Below are positions 33,021 to 43,203 of a stretch of DNA of 64,000 nt, in pieces (position 1 is the stretch's first letter; the number at the start of each line of letters is the position of its first letter). Below the pieces are notes generated by a model. The model saw nothing but the letters and a program-made list of their open reading frames with translations. It was not told the origin of the DNA and did no database searches. The DNA is from Herbaspirillum hiltneri N3 (GTDB taxonomy: Bacteria > Pseudomonadota > Gammaproteobacteria > Burkholderiales > Burkholderiaceae_D), in contig NZ_CP011409.1 of the NCBI RefSeq assembly GCF_001267925.1, positions 3,968,001 to 4,032,000 of the forward strand, given 5' to 3'. Position numbers and translations under genes: made by a program.

Positions 33021-33668
33021 TCAGCGCGGGCAGCTCAGTTGATCTGCCCCGCCGCACAACATCGCACGATTGATCTGGTCCAGAAGCACCTGCAAACGCT
33101 GCGGCGTGATGCGCAGGGGATATCCATTCAATTCGTTCGGAGTCGACGGCCGCCAGCCGAACTGCACCAGGAACAGATTCCTGGTTCCTTCGATGACCGC
33201 CACCAGGCTGCCTTCGCCAAACGGCGCCGCTGCGCCGTAGCGGTCGCAAAATCCGCCGCTGATCGAGGTGTACGCACCGTTGGTCATGGAATCCTTCTGC
33301 TTCATTGCCGTAAAGTGGCCGGCGCAGCCGTTTTGCGCGCCCTGCAGCACACGCTGCACGATCTGCGTCGACATGTGCACGCCCGGGCTGACGGATGCCG
33401 CACCGCGCTGCACCGACATGTAGCCTTCGCGCCAGGAATCATGGCTTTCATTCTGCGGCAGGAACTCGACCACATAGTCGCCGTTGGGGTCGCCGTTCAT
33501 GTAAGCCAGGCGCCAGCCGGAAGGCGGCTGGATGATCAGGTTCTCGCCGTTGGGCTGGAACACGTTGCCTTCCAGCAGCGCAGCGTGCGCCGCCGGCATG
33601 GCCGTGATCGTCAAAGTCAAAGTCAGGGTCAGTGCGCGGAGCACCAGCGCAGCGATTTTTTTCATCAT
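33021..33668 (-). CDS. Secreted protein of unknown function
   Basis: I do not recognise this protein of 215 residues. It has a clear signal peptide (residues 1-30, ending AHA) whose hydrophobic core is a TLTLTLTIT repeat. The mature part begins ALLEGNVFQPNGENLII and looks beta-rich. Five cysteines in the mature chain (one in NGCAG, one in GFCDRYG and three near the C-terminus in MLCGG and SCPR, with one uncertain pairing) suggest disulfides in the periplasm. Tandem ATGs at 33668 and 33665 follow GGAG. The gene ends seven bases from mog, convergent with it. Confidence 0.7.
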   Translation of the reverse strand: MMKKIAALVLRALTLTLTLTITAMPAAHAALLEGNVFQPNGENLIIQPPSGWRLAYMNGDPNGDYVVEFLPQNESHDSWREGYMSVQRGAASVSPGVHMSTQIVQRVLQGAQNGCAGHFTAMKQKDSMTNGAYTSISGGFCDRYGAAAPFGEGSLVAVIEGTRNLFLVQFGWRPSTPNELNGYPLRITPQRLQVLLDQINRAMLCGGADQLSCPR

Positions 33669-33793
33669 GGGGTCTCCATCCGGGGCAGGCCGGAGATTTT
33701 CCGCCGGGATCGTCGTATCATGGCGCTTCCGGCATCTCCGCCGCAAATCGTTATTGTGCACCAAGCTGCGCAAACCTGACCCGAAGAAAATAC

Positions 33794-34471
33794 ATGTCCG
33801 CACCCGCCCTGCTCCAGACCATCGAAATCGAATCCGCTCCCAATCCCGCCGCCGCCGTGATCTGGCTGCACGGCCTCGGCGCCGACGGCAACGACTTCGT
33901 GCCGATCGTGCGCGAACTCGACTTGTCCGGCAGCCAGGCGATTCGCTTCATTTTCCCGACCGCGCCGACCATGCCGGTGACCATCAACGGCGGATACGTG
34001 ATGCGCGCCTGGTACGACATTTTTGCTCCGGACCTGGTGCGCCGCGAAGACGAACCCGGCTTGCGCGCATCGCAGGCATTGGTCGAAGCACTGATCGCGA
34101 AGGAAAAAGCGCGCGGCATTCCGGCCGAACGCATCGTGCTGGCCGGCTTTTCGCAAGGCTGCGCCATGACCCTGCAAACCGGCCTGCGCCACCCGGAAAA
34201 ACTGGCCGGTCTGATGTGCCTGTCCGGCTACCTGCCGCTGGCCGCCACGATCGCGGCGGAACGCCACGCAGCCAACCACGCCACGCCGATTTTCATGGCC
34301 CATGGCCGCCAGGATCCGGTGGTCGTCATCGCTCGCGCCGAACAGTCGCGCGATGCGCTCAAGGCGCTCGGCCATGACATCGAGTGGCATGAATACCAGA
34401 TGCAGCATTCGGTCTGCCAGGAAGAAGTGGACGACATCGGCCAATGGCTGGCGCGGGTCTTGCCGAAGTAA
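33794..34471 (+). CDS. Carboxylesterase/phospholipase (acyl-protein-thioesterase family)
   Basis: This 225-residue cytosolic alpha/beta hydrolase has the family start AVIWLHGLGADGNDF, the nucleophile elbow GFSQGCAM, the acid in HGRQDPVV and a late histidine in YQMQHSVCQEE. The fit is to the EstB/YpfH-like carboxylesterases, which act on short-chain esters; the physiological substrate is unknown. The ATG at 33794 agrees with the usual family length; the open frame upstream overlaps the divergent gene and is not coding. Confidence 0.9.
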   Translation: MSAPALLQTIEIESAPNPAAAVIWLHGLGADGNDFVPIVRELDLSGSQAIRFIFPTAPTMPVTINGGYVMRAWYDIFAPDLVRREDEPGLRASQALVEALIAKEKARGIPAERIVLAGFSQGCAMTLQTGLRHPEKLAGLMCLSGYLPLAATIAAERHAANHATPIFMAHGRQDPVVVIARAEQSRDALKALGHDIEWHEYQMQHSVCQEEVDDIGQWLARVLPK

Positions 34472-34488
34472 AGAATTTGCCGCCAAAG

Positions 34489-34526
34489 AAAAAGCCTGCG
34501 ATGTGAACGACATCGCAGGCTTTTTT
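34489..34526. terminator. Bidirectional terminator
   Basis: AAAAAGCCTGCGATGT pairs perfectly with ACATCGCAGGCTTTTT around a five-base loop, with T-runs on both strands. It lies between the convergent esterase and siderophore-receptor genes. Confidence 0.95.
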
Positions 34527-34558
34527 CATTGTGCTCCGGCGTACCGGAACGGCGTCGC

Positions 34559-36694
34559 TTACATCGAGTAACGCAGCGTCAGTGCGACATTGCGCGGTGC
34601 GCCCGGCAAGCTCAGGTTCGGGCTGGTGCCGTGGCCGGAGACGATATAGCCGGTGTTGAAGATGTTGTTGATGTTCAGCTGCACCGAGTAGTTGGCGGCC
34701 TTGTATGCCGCCATTGCATCGGCCGTGAAGTAACCCGGCAGACTCACGGTGTTGCCCGGATTGGCGAAACGGCTGCCGACGGCGTTGGCGCCGCCGCCCA
34801 GCGTAAAGCCATTGCCGATTTCTTTCGTCAGCCACACGTTGGCAGAATGCATGGCAGTCAACGTGGCGCGTTTTCCTTTGATCGGGACGTTATTGGCAAC
34901 CGTCGGGCTGCCGGCGACGTTGGTACTGCCGTCAACGGCAATCGAGTCGGTCACCTTGGCATCCAGGTAGGCATATCCGGTCAGCACCTTCCAACCTTGC
35001 TTTAAATCTGCACTCAAGGTCAGTTCCACGCCATCCGTGCGCTGTTTTCCGACAGGGATAATCACCCTGGTGATGGGATCGGCAGCTTTGATGTTGTCGC
35101 GCTCAAGACGAAATACCGAAACGGTAGCGCTGGCTCGACCGTCAAGAAAATCGTACTTCGCACCCACTTCAGTATTGCGCGTATTTTCGGGCGCAAGGTC
35201 CGCGTTATTGGTCGCCAGTGGCAATGTTTCGCCGGACGGCTGGAACGAACGGCTCCACGACAGGTAGTACGACTGCGTCTCGCTCGGTTGCCAGACCAAG
35301 CCGGCGCGCGGGCTGAAGGCATTGTCGGTACGCGACAAGTTTGCGGTACTGGTCGTAACAACACGCGACTGCTGCTTGAAACTGTCGTAGCGGACACCCA
35401 GCAACGCCTTCCATTGGTCGCTGAAAGCGATCGTATCCTGCACGTAGCTGGCCAGCGTGTCATAGGTCCCGAAGGTGCGGTTGGTCGCGGTCACTGCGCT
35501 TGGGTTAATAACCGGCAAAACCGGATTGAAGATCGAGGTCGGCCCCGACGTCGGACCGCTGGAACTTACCGAATCCTTGCTTTGCTGGCCGACTTCCACG
35601 CCGTACAGGATTTCATGCCTGGTGCCGGCAATCATCAGTTTCTGCGTCAGCTCGGTCTGATTGAACCAGCCGTTTTCATCACGGCTCAACGCAGCGTGAC
35701 CAAACGACATCGTACGTGCAACTTCGTTGACGTTGCCGCTGATATTGGTGTTGTTGCGATTCAGGTGATAGTCGTAGTAGCGGAACGCGTTGCGCAGCGA
35801 CAGGCTGTCATTGAAGCGATGCGTCAGCGTCGCCGCGGTCGACGCTACGCGCGATTGGCTGAAATCCGCATCGCGTGCGTTGGCGGCGCCATAGTATTTA
35901 CCCGGATCGACGCTGACCGGACGGCCCTGATACGACGGAATGCCGAAGTCAGTCAGACGGCGATCTTCGATGTAATCTGCTTGCAGCAACAGCTTGGTGT
36001 CAGACGAAATCTTGAACTCGACCGACGGTGCGATGGCAGTACGATCGAGAAACTGCTGGGCGCGGTAGCTGTCCGATTGCTCGCGCGCGCCGGTCAGGCG
36101 CCATGAAACGGTTTCGCCGCTGCGACCGAGGTCGATCTCGCCGCGACGGCCCGCCGTGCTGGTGAGGCTGACGCTGACGTCGCTGATGTCGACACCCGGC
36201 TTCTTGCTGACGCGATTGATCAGGCCACCCGATGAACCCCGACCGTACAGCACGGCAGCCGGGCCCTTGATGACTTCGAGGCGTTCGACGTTGGACAGGT
36301 CGCGGAAGTACAGCGCGTCGTCGCGGAAACCGTCGACAAACTGATCGCCGATGGCGGTAAAGCCGCGGATGAACACCTGGTCGCGCTGGCCGTCGCCGGT
36401 CGACAGGCCCACTCCCGGCACGTTCCTGAGGATGTCTTGCAGCGAAGTCGCATGCTGGTCGCGGATGACTTCGGCGGAAATGACGTTGATGGTTTGCGGA
36501 ATATCGCGCAGCGGCGCTTCACTCTTGGTGGCGCTGATGGCTGTCGGGGCGACGTAGCCGTCGGTGCGGGATCCGGTGACCTGGACTTCCGGCAAGCTGC
36601 CGGCGCTTTGCGCCAATGCGGTGTTAGCGGTGATCGATGTCAGCGACAGCGTCGCCAGGACTGCCAGGTAACCTGGCTTGATGCGAAACTCCAT
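34559..36694 (-). CDS. TonB-dependent siderophore receptor
   Basis: This outer-membrane receptor of 711 residues has a signal peptide (cleavage near TALAQS), a TonB box-like LPEVQVTGSR, and a plug domain with siderophore-receptor motifs (IPQTINVISAEVIRDQ, VFIRGFTAIGDQFVDGFRDD, IKGPAAVLYGRGSSGGLINR). The barrel follows. The last residues are TLRYSM, ending in Met rather than the usual Phe/Trp. The plug resembles Fiu/FhuE-type receptors for catecholate or hydroxamate siderophores; the ligand is not determined. A Fur-like box lies 23 bases before the start. Confidence 0.93.
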   Translation of the reverse strand: MEFRIKPGYLAVLATLSLTSITANTALAQSAGSLPEVQVTGSRTDGYVAPTAISATKSEAPLRDIPQTINVISAEVIRDQHATSLQDILRNVPGVGLSTGDGQRDQVFIRGFTAIGDQFVDGFRDDALYFRDLSNVERLEVIKGPAAVLYGRGSSGGLINRVSKKPGVDISDVSVSLTSTAGRRGEIDLGRSGETVSWRLTGAREQSDSYRAQQFLDRTAIAPSVEFKISSDTKLLLQADYIEDRRLTDFGIPSYQGRPVSVDPGKYYGAANARDADFSQSRVASTAATLTHRFNDSLSLRNAFRYYDYHLNRNNTNISGNVNEVARTMSFGHAALSRDENGWFNQTELTQKLMIAGTRHEILYGVEVGQQSKDSVSSSGPTSGPTSIFNPVLPVINPSAVTATNRTFGTYDTLASYVQDTIAFSDQWKALLGVRYDSFKQQSRVVTTSTANLSRTDNAFSPRAGLVWQPSETQSYYLSWSRSFQPSGETLPLATNNADLAPENTRNTEVGAKYDFLDGRASATVSVFRLERDNIKAADPITRVIIPVGKQRTDGVELTLSADLKQGWKVLTGYAYLDAKVTDSIAVDGSTNVAGSPTVANNVPIKGKRATLTAMHSANVWLTKEIGNGFTLGGGANAVGSRFANPGNTVSLPGYFTADAMAAYKAANYSVQLNINNIFNTGYIVSGHGTSPNLSLPGAPRNVALTLRYSM

Positions 36695-36716
36695 TGTTCC
36701 CTACCTCATTATTAAT

Positions 36717-36735
36717 GTTAATCGTTCTCATTAAT
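36717..36735. promoter_or_regulatory. Fur-like box of the siderophore receptor
   Basis: On the minus strand ATTAATGAGAACGATTAAC matches the 19-base Fur consensus at 13 positions, and further AT-rich hexamers of the same kind flank it. It lies just upstream of the receptor start. Confidence 0.65.
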
Positions 36736-36834
36736 ATTATCTTTCAATTGTAACCCTGTGTAAATTCTTGCATCAATTTGGAGGGAGGCACCCCGTAAAA
36801 CGGTGAATTGTGGGGAGTATGTTGCAGTTATACG

Positions 36835-37743
36835 TCAGGTTTTCGTCAGCAATGGCGGCAAGGTCGCCATCAGCTCGTCAATGACGACGCGCAAGCGCTG
36901 CGGCACATGCCGGCTCGCCAGCCACATCAGATGCATCTCGAAAGACACTTGGGACGCCTCCTCCAGTACCGGCACCAGCAGCCCTTGCGCCAGAGATCCG
37001 GCAATGCTCCAGTAGGGCAGGCGCGCCAGCCCGGCGCCGTCCAGCGCAACCTCGGCGATGGCCTCCAGGTCGTCGAACCGCAGTTGATGAGGAATGACAA
37101 CGTCGCGCAACCTCCCCTCTTCGTCGCGCATCTTCATTTGTGCATCACGACTGTTGCGGCCATACAAGATGGCGCTGTGCTGCGCCAGATCGGCAATGGT
37201 CTGCGGCATGCCGTGGCGGGCGAGATAGGCCGGCGCTGCGCACAGGCAGGTTTCCTGCTCACCGAGGCGGCGCGCAACGATGCCGCTGCTGTCGAGCAGG
37301 GGGCCGCTGCGGATCACCAGATCCACACCCTCGTCCACCAGATCGACGACGCGGTCGGTGAACGAGGCCGTCAATTCCAGCGCCGGATAGCGTTGCGCCA
37401 GCCGCACCAGAACCGGCGCCACGCAACGCCGTCCGAACAGCACCGGCATGCTCAGCCGCACGCGCCCGCTCGGCACGCTGCGGCCGGTATTGACCGCTGC
37501 CTCGCCGCTTTCGAGTTCATCCAGTGCGCGCAGGCAGCGGTCGTAATACGCCTGCCCTTCATCGGTCAGGCTCTGGCTGCGCGTGGTGCGGTGAAACAGC
37601 CGCACGCCCAGCCGCTCCTCCAGTCGGGCGATACTTTTGGCCACGGCTGAACGCGACAGGTGCATGCGTTCAGCCGTACGGGCAAAGCTGCCCGCCTCCA
37701 CCGCCTGGACAAAAACGGCAATGCCGCTGAGCCGGTCGCTCAT
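36835..37743 (-). CDS. LysR-family transcriptional regulator
   Basis: This 302-residue regulator has an N-terminal winged helix-turn-helix (LSGIAVFVQAVEAGSFARTA, LSRSAVAKSIARLEERLGV) and an effector domain of the CrgA/YafC-like kind. It is divergent from an MDR-family oxidoreductase and probably regulates it. The ATG at 37743 is preferred over 37749 because AGGAG then has seven-base spacing. Confidence 0.9.
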   Translation of the reverse strand: MSDRLSGIAVFVQAVEAGSFARTAERMHLSRSAVAKSIARLEERLGVRLFHRTTRSQSLTDEGQAYYDRCLRALDELESGEAAVNTGRSVPSGRVRLSMPVLFGRRCVAPVLVRLAQRYPALELTASFTDRVVDLVDEGVDLVIRSGPLLDSSGIVARRLGEQETCLCAAPAYLARHGMPQTIADLAQHSAILYGRNSRDAQMKMRDEEGRLRDVVIPHQLRFDDLEAIAEVALDGAGLARLPYWSIAGSLAQGLLVPVLEEASQVSFEMHLMWLASRHVPQRLRVVIDELMATLPPLLTKT

Positions 37744-37764
37744 GATCATGCTCCTTTCAATTGA

Positions 37765-37777
37765 AGAATTAAATTCT
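37765..37777. promoter_or_regulatory. Candidate LysR operator
   Basis: AGAATT-A-AATTCT is a perfect palindrome with six-base arms, flanked by outer TTGAA/TTCAA arms. It lies in the 118-base gap between the LysR gene and the divergent oxidoreductase. Confidence 0.5.
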
Positions 37778-37861
37778 ACATTCAAAGGAAAACATGCCAC
37801 CACATGACTAAACAAGTCGCCGATAGACTCATGCCCATCCCATCGATCAAAGGAGCAAGTG

Positions 37862-38878
37862 ATGAGCAACACCATGCGGCAATGGCGTCTCCCCCAATTC
37901 GGCCGGCAGCACCTGAAACTGGAGCAGGTCGCGATTCCGACGCCGGGAGAAGATGAAATCCTGATCAAGGTCGCTGCGGCGGCGCTGAATTATCGCGACA
38001 AGCTGAATATCGAAGACGGCAGCGGCGGCCTGCAAATCACTCCGCCGCTGGTGCCGGCATCAGACCTGAGCGGCGCCGTGGTGGCCGTGGGGAAGCGCGT
38101 CAACCGCTTCCGCACGGGCGACCGCGTGCTGGGGACGTTCTGGGTCGACTGGATTGACGGTCCCTGGCCGGCGCACGCGCTGACCCTGGGCGGACCGCTG
38201 ACGGGTGCGCTGGCGGAATACGTCGTGCTGAAACAGGAATGGGCAGTACATGCGCCGACGACGCTGGACGACGCCCACGCCAGCACCCTGCCCTGCGCGG
38301 CACTGTCGGCCTGGTTCGCACTGGTCGAGCAAGGTCATCTGCATGCGGGCCAGACCGTGGTGATCCAGGGCACCGGAGGAGTGTCGCTGTTCGCCCTGCA
38401 ATTCGCGGCGGCGCATGGCGCGAGGGTGATCCTGATCTCCGGCGACGACGACAAGCTGGCGCGCGCAAAAACACTGGGCGCCACGCATGCGATCAACCGC
38501 CGCAAGACGCCGAGCTGGGACGTCGCCGTGCGCGACATCACCGACGGACGCGGCGCCGACCACGTGCTTGAAATGGTCGGCGGCGACAACCTGCTGCTGT
38601 CGCTGCAGGCCTTGAAACAGGCCGGTCGCGTGTCGGTGATCGGCACACTGGGCGAGGCGGCAATCCACAGCCCGAGCGTGCCGCTGTTCCTCGGCCGGCC
38701 GACTATCCAGGGTATCGGCGTGGGACATCGCCGCGCGCTGGAAGACATGATCCGCGCAGTCGATCATCTCAGTCTCCGCCCCGTTCTGGACCAGACCTAC
38801 GGGTTAGCCGACCTGCCTGCCGCGCTCGATCATCTTGATCGCGGTCCGTTCGGCAAACTCGTCGTGCGCATGGATTGA
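37862..38878 (+). CDS. NAD(P)-dependent zinc-free MDR oxidoreductase (quinone/alcohol type)
   Basis: This 338-residue medium-chain dehydrogenase/reductase has a GroES-like N-terminus (LNYRDKLNIEDG, VPASDLSGAVVAVG) and a Rossmann fold with VVIQGTGGVSLFALQFAAAHGA at about residue 165 (split here as VVIQGTGGVSLFA). The catalytic-zinc cysteine and histidine of classical alcohol dehydrogenases are not evident, so a quinone-oxidoreductase-like NADPH enzyme is more likely. AAAGGAG precedes the ATG at 37862. The substrate is unknown. Confidence 0.85.
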   Translation: MSNTMRQWRLPQFGRQHLKLEQVAIPTPGEDEILIKVAAAALNYRDKLNIEDGSGGLQITPPLVPASDLSGAVVAVGKRVNRFRTGDRVLGTFWVDWIDGPWPAHALTLGGPLTGALAEYVVLKQEWAVHAPTTLDDAHASTLPCAALSAWFALVEQGHLHAGQTVVIQGTGGVSLFALQFAAAHGARVILISGDDDKLARAKTLGATHAINRRKTPSWDVAVRDITDGRGADHVLEMVGGDNLLLSLQALKQAGRVSVIGTLGEAAIHSPSVPLFLGRPTIQGIGVGHRRALEDMIRAVDHLSLRPVLDQTYGLADLPAALDHLDRGPFGKLVVRMD

Positions 38879-38913
38879 AGCAGATTGAAGCAGGTTGAAG
38901 CAGATTGAAGCCG
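38874..38913. repeat. Four 10-base tandem repeats over a stop codon
   Basis: ATTGAAGCAG is repeated four times with small changes (third copy begins with G, fourth ends CCG). The first copy contains the TGA stop of the MDR oxidoreductase gene. Confidence 0.9.
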
Positions 38914-38942
38914 GTTGCATCCCGCTGAACGCGGCACAAACA

Positions 38943-38976
38943 AAAGCGGCGCATTTCTTTCGAAATGCGCCGCTTT
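38943..38976. terminator. Terminator between convergent genes
   Basis: A perfect 15-base stem AAAGCGGCGCATTTC/GAAATGCGCCGCTTT with a four-base loop lies between the MDR oxidoreductase and maeB. On the minus strand TTTTG follows it; the plus-strand T-run is short. Confidence 0.8.
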
Positions 38977-39001
38977 GTTCAGACTTGCCGATCAGTTCGG
39001 A

Positions 39002-41314
39002 TCAGCGCTCCGACATCGCGTCCATGACGCACAAGGCGGTCATGTTGACGATGCGGCGCACCGTCGCCGATGCGGTCAGGATATGCACCGGCTTGGCGCA
39101 ACCCAGCAGGATAGGACCGATGGCCACGCCGTTGCCGGATGCAGTCTTCAGCAGGTTGTAGGCGATGTTGGCGGCGTCGATGTTCGGCATCACCAGCAGG
39201 TTGGCGTCGCCCTTCAACGGCGAATCCGGCATGATTTGCGCCAGCAGCTTCGGATCGAGTGCGGTGTCGCCGTGCATTTCGCCATCGGCTTCCAGTTCCG
39301 GCGCCTGTTCCTGGATCAGCTTCAGCGCTTTGCGCATCTTGACGGCCGAATCGCTATTGCTGGAGCCGAAGTTGGAATGCGACAGCAGCGCGGCGCGTGG
39401 GTGCAGGCCGAAGCGGCGCATTTCTTCCGCAGCCATGATGGTGATTTCAGCCAGTTCTTCCGCAGTCGGGTTTTCGTTGACGTGCGTATCGACCAGCACC
39501 AGCTGGCGGCTCGGCAGGATGACGCCGTTCATGGCGGCGTAGACATTGACGCCTTCGCGCTTGCCCAGCACCTGATCGATGTAGTGCAGGTGCAGTTGCG
39601 TGGTGCCGTAGGTGCCGCAGATCATGCCGTCGGCGTCGCCCTTGTGGATCGCCATGGAACCGATCAGGGTGTGGCGACGGCGCATTTCCAGCTTGGCGTA
39701 TTGCTCGGTGACGCCACGGCGCTTGGTCATTTCCAGGAAAGTCTGCCAATAGTCGCGATAGCGGGCGTCGAAGTTCGGATTGATGACTTCGAAGTCGACG
39801 TTCGGGCGCAGGCGCAGGCCGAATTTCTTGATGCGCTGTTCCAGCACTTCGGGACGGCCGACCAGGATCGGCTTGGCCAGGCATTCGTCGACGATGACTT
39901 GCACGGCGCGCAGGATGCGTTCCTCTTCGCCTTCGGCAAAGACGATGCGTTTCTTCGCTTCCGGCGCTTTCTTGGCGGCCTGGAAGATCGGGCGCATGAA
40001 GGTGCCGCTGTGATAGACGAACTGTTCCAGCTTTTCGGCGTAGGCGTTCATGTCCTGGATCGGACGGGCGGCGACGCCGGAAGTCTCGGCAGCGCGTGCG
40101 ACCGCTGTCGCGATCTTGATCATCAGACGCGGATCGAACGGCTTCGGAATGATGTATTCCGGACCGAACGACAAATTGGTCACGCCGTAAGTGGCGGCGA
40201 CGATGTCGGATTGCTCGGCTTGCGCCAGTTCGGCAATCGCGTGCACCGCGGCGATTTCCATTTCACGCGTGATGGTGGTCGCGCCCGAATCCAGCGCGCC
40301 GCGGAAAATATACGGGAAGCACAGGACGTTGTTGACCTGGTTCGGATAGTCGGAACGGCCGGTGGCGATGACGGCGTCGTCGCGCACGGCCATGACGTCT
40401 TCCGGCAGAATTTCCGGGGTCGGGTTGGCCAGGGCCAGCACCAGCGGACGCGGCGCCATCTTCTTGACCATGTCTTGCTTGAGTACGCCGCCGGCGGACA
40501 CGCCGAGGAAAATGTCGGCGTCAGGGATCACGTCGGCCAGGGTGCGTGCATCGGTTTCGCGCGCGAAGCGTTCCTTGTCCGGATCCATCAGTTCGGTGCG
40601 GCCCTTGTAGACCACGCCGGCCAGGTCGGTGACGTAAATATTCTCGATCGGGAAGCCGAGATCGACGATCAGATCCAGACAGGCCAGCGCTGCAGCGCCC
40701 GCTCCGGAGACCACCAGTTTGACTTCCTTCATGCTCTTGCCGACGACCTTGAGGCCGTTCAGAATCGCTGCGCCGACGATGATCGCGGTGCCGTGCTGGT
40801 CGTCATGGAAGACCGGGATCTTCATGCGGTCGCGCAGCTTGCGCTCGATGTAGAAGCACTCGGGCGCCTTGATGTCTTCCAGGTTGATGCCGCCGAAAGT
40901 GGGCTCCAGCGAGGCGATGATGTCGCACAGCTTGTCCGGGTCGGTTTCGTTGATCTCGATATCGAAGACGTCGATGCCGGCGAACTTCTTGAACAGCACG
41001 CCCTTGCCTTCCATCACCGGCTTGGACGCCAGCGGACCAATGTTGCCCAGGCCCAGCACGGCGGTGCCGTTGCTGATGACGGCAACCAGGTTGCCGCGCG
41101 CGGTGTATTTGAATGCGTTGGCGGGATCGGCGACGATTTCTTCGCAGGCCGCAGCGACGCCCGGCGAGTACGCCAGAGACAGGTCTCGTTGATTGGTTAA
41201 TAGCTTGGTGGGCGTGACGCTGATCTTGCCCGGCGTTGGAAATTCATGGTACTCCAGCGCTGCCTGGCGAAGTTGCTGACGCAATTCTTCTTTCTTGCTG
41301 ATCATCGAATCCAT
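39002..41314 (-). CDS. maeB: NADP-dependent malic enzyme with phosphotransacetylase-like domain
   Basis: This 770-residue enzyme decarboxylates malate to pyruvate and makes NADPH. The malic enzyme part covers residues 1-430 ([48 protein letters not shown] and the NAD(P) motif [13 protein letters not shown]). A phosphotransacetylase-like domain covers about 430-770 and has a regulatory role in MaeB. The length is typical. It is single in its transcript, separated by terminator from the neighbour. Confidence 0.97.
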   Translation of the reverse strand: MDSMISKKEELRQQLRQAALEYHEFPTPGKISVTPTKLLTNQRDLSLAYSPGVAAACEEIVADPANAFKYTARGNLVAVISNGTAVLGLGNIGPLASKPVMEGKGVLFKKFAGIDVFDIEINETDPDKLCDIIASLEPTFGGINLEDIKAPECFYIERKLRDRMKIPVFHDDQHGTAIIVGAAILNGLKVVGKSMKEVKLVVSGAGAAALACLDLIVDLGFPIENIYVTDLAGVVYKGRTELMDPDKERFARETDARTLADVIPDADIFLGVSAGGVLKQDMVKKMAPRPLVLALANPTPEILPEDVMAVRDDAVIATGRSDYPNQVNNVLCFPYIFRGALDSGATTITREMEIAAVHAIAELAQAEQSDIVAATYGVTNLSFGPEYIIPKPFDPRLMIKIATAVARAAETSGVAARPIQDMNAYAEKLEQFVYHSGTFMRPIFQAAKKAPEAKKRIVFAEGEEERILRAVQVIVDECLAKPILVGRPEVLEQRIKKFGLRLRPNVDFEVINPNFDARYRDYWQTFLEMTKRRGVTEQYAKLEMRRRHTLIGSMAIHKGDADGMICGTYGTTQLHLHYIDQVLGKREGVNVYAAMNGVILPSRQLVLVDTHVNENPTAEELAEITIMAAEEMRRFGLHPRAALLSHSNFGSSNSDSAVKMRKALKLIQEQAPELEADGEMHGDTALDPKLLAQIMPDSPLKGDANLLVMPNIDAANIAYNLLKTASGNGVAIGPILLGCAKPVHILTASATVRRIVNMTALCVMDAMSER

Positions 41315-41566
41315 ACTCTGCGTTCTCTTTTCTAGACTTGTCGAAGACCTGAGATTTTAGCAGAGGTCGGCTCGCTCTCATAGCGCGGATGCGGGCCTCT
41401 TATGGTGCACCGCGGCATTCGGCGAGCCTTTACCGGTGCGGGTTCCGCAAAAAAACCGATTCCCCGGTGGTCCTACCAATGAGGGCCAAAAAACGCACCA
41501 GAATGTACCGAAATTCATCGAAGCCGAGCGCGTAATATCCCTGATGTATTGGTTACAATCACGCCC

Positions 41567-42532
41567 ATGCTTAGCGAATTCGAACTTATCTCCCGTTATT
41601 TCACGCGTCCGATGGCGCCGGACAGTCGCGCCGCACTCGGCGTCGGCGATGACTGCGCGCTGCTGACGCCGGCCCCGGGGATGCAATTGGCGGTGTCGAC
41701 CGACATGCTGGTGGAAGGCCGTCATTTCTTCCCTCATGCCGATCCGCACGCGCTCGGCCACAAATGCCTGGCCGTCAATCTGTCCGACCTGGCCGCCATG
41801 GGTGCGCAACCGATCGCCTTCACGCTGGCCTTCGCCCTGCCCGAGGCGCGCGAAGACTGGCTCGCGCCATTCTCGCAGGGCTTGCTCAAACTGGCCGATG
41901 AACACGGTTGCGAACTAATCGGCGGCGACACCACCAAGGGGCCGCTGACGATCAGCATCACGGTATTCGGCGAAGTGCCGTTCACCCAGGCGCTGCGCCG
42001 CGACGCCGCGCGCGACGGCGACGACATCTGGATTTCCGGCACACTGGGCGATGCGCGGCTGGCCTTGGCCGGCTACCGGAAAGAGCTCCCCCTCGATGCC
42101 GCCACACTCCACGCCGCTGCTGCGCGCATGCACCAGCCGACGCCACGCGTGGCGCTCGGCATCGCCTTGCGCGGCATTGCGCATGCCGCCATCGACGTCT
42201 CCGACGGCCTGGCGGGCGACCTCGGCCATATCCTCGCGCGTTCGCGCGTCGGCGCCCGCCTCGACGTTGATGCGCTGCCGGCCGGCCCGGTGCTGCGCAC
42301 GCAGGCGCAAACCCTGCGCCGCACCTTCACGCTCTCGGGCGGCGACGACTACGAACTCTGCTTCACCGCACCGCAAAGCCGCCGCGAACAGGTGCTCGCC
42401 GCGGCGGAACAAGCCGGCGTCGATGTCACCCGCGCCGGCGTCATCGAATCCATGCCGGGCCTGCGCCTGGTAGACGCCGGCGGCGAACCGCTCGACCTGG
42501 CACCTTCTTCCTTCGACCATTTCAGTTCATGA
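41567..42532 (+). CDS. thiL: Thiamine-monophosphate kinase
   Basis: This 321-residue enzyme phosphorylates thiamine monophosphate to the active diphosphate. ThiL motifs are complete: GVGDDCALL, STDMLVEGRHFF, VNLSDLAAMGAQP, GGDTTKGPLTISITV and DVSDGLAGDLGHIL. The ATG at 41567 (MLSEFELI) is preferred to a TTG at 41549. It heads an operon with pgpA, whose ATG overlaps its stop as ATGA. Confidence 0.97.
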   Translation: MLSEFELISRYFTRPMAPDSRAALGVGDDCALLTPAPGMQLAVSTDMLVEGRHFFPHADPHALGHKCLAVNLSDLAAMGAQPIAFTLAFALPEAREDWLAPFSQGLLKLADEHGCELIGGDTTKGPLTISITVFGEVPFTQALRRDAARDGDDIWISGTLGDARLALAGYRKELPLDAATLHAAAARMHQPTPRVALGIALRGIAHAAIDVSDGLAGDLGHILARSRVGARLDVDALPAGPVLRTQAQTLRRTFTLSGGDDYELCFTAPQSRREQVLAAAEQAGVDVTRAGVIESMPGLRLVDAGGEPLDLAPSSFDHFSS

Positions 42533-43065
42533 CAACAACAATAGACTCCGGCCGCAAGGCGTATTCGACCAAACCGGTGCGCCCGACCGCGCGCTTCATG
42601 CTGGGGCATCCGGCGCACCTGCTGGCACAGGGCTTCGGCAGCGGCCTCTCGCCGATCATGCCGGGCACCTCCGGCACGCTATTCGCGTGGCTGGCCTATG
42701 CGGTGCTGAACCTGCGCTGGCCTGCCGTATTCACGCCATCGGCTTGGCTGCTGATCATCTTCATCGGCTTCTTCATCGGCGTGTGGGCTTGCCATCGCAC
42801 CGGACGCGACCTCGGCGCCCCCGATCACGGCAGCATGGTGTGGGATGAAATCATCGCGTTCTGGCTGGTGCTGGTAGTACTGACGCCGGCCGACTTCAAG
42901 ACGCAATGCTGGGCCTTTTTCTGGTTCCGCGTATTCGACATGGTCAAGCCGCCGCCGATCGCCTATTTCGATCGCCGCTTCAAGGGCGGCTTCGGTGTCA
43001 TGTGGGATGACATCGTGGCGGCGTTTTACACGCTGTTGGTATTTGCGTTCTGGCGCTCTATGTAA
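42529..43065 (+). CDS. pgpA: Phosphatidylglycerophosphatase A
   Basis: This 178-residue inner-membrane enzyme dephosphorylates phosphatidylglycerophosphate to phosphatidylglycerol. The family motifs GFGSGLSPIMPGTSGT, HGSMVWDEIIAFW and FRVFDMVKPPPI are present, with about four membrane segments. The four-base overlap with thiL implies coupled translation; thiL-pgpA is a classical gene order in Proteobacteria. Confidence 0.97.
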   Translation: MTTTIDSGRKAYSTKPVRPTARFMLGHPAHLLAQGFGSGLSPIMPGTSGTLFAWLAYAVLNLRWPAVFTPSAWLLIIFIGFFIGVWACHRTGRDLGAPDHGSMVWDEIIAFWLVLVVLTPADFKTQCWAFFWFRVFDMVKPPPIAYFDRRFKGGFGVMWDDIVAAFYTLLVFAFWRSM

Positions 43066-43203
43066 AATCGCATCAACAAGAGTATGCTGAGCACATGGGA
43101 ATGCGACGAACTATTCCATGAAATATTTCATGCCGATGTTCATCAAGGCGTTCATCGCGCCCATCACGTTGACCACCCGCCAACCCTGAAGGATGACATC
43201 AAC

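Noticed and set aside
39002..41200. A 761-codon open frame on the plus strand opposite maeB
   Set aside because: It mirrors maeB codon for codon, is rich in His, Gly, Asp and Arg as expected of a GC-rich antisense frame, and has no domain or ribosome-binding site.
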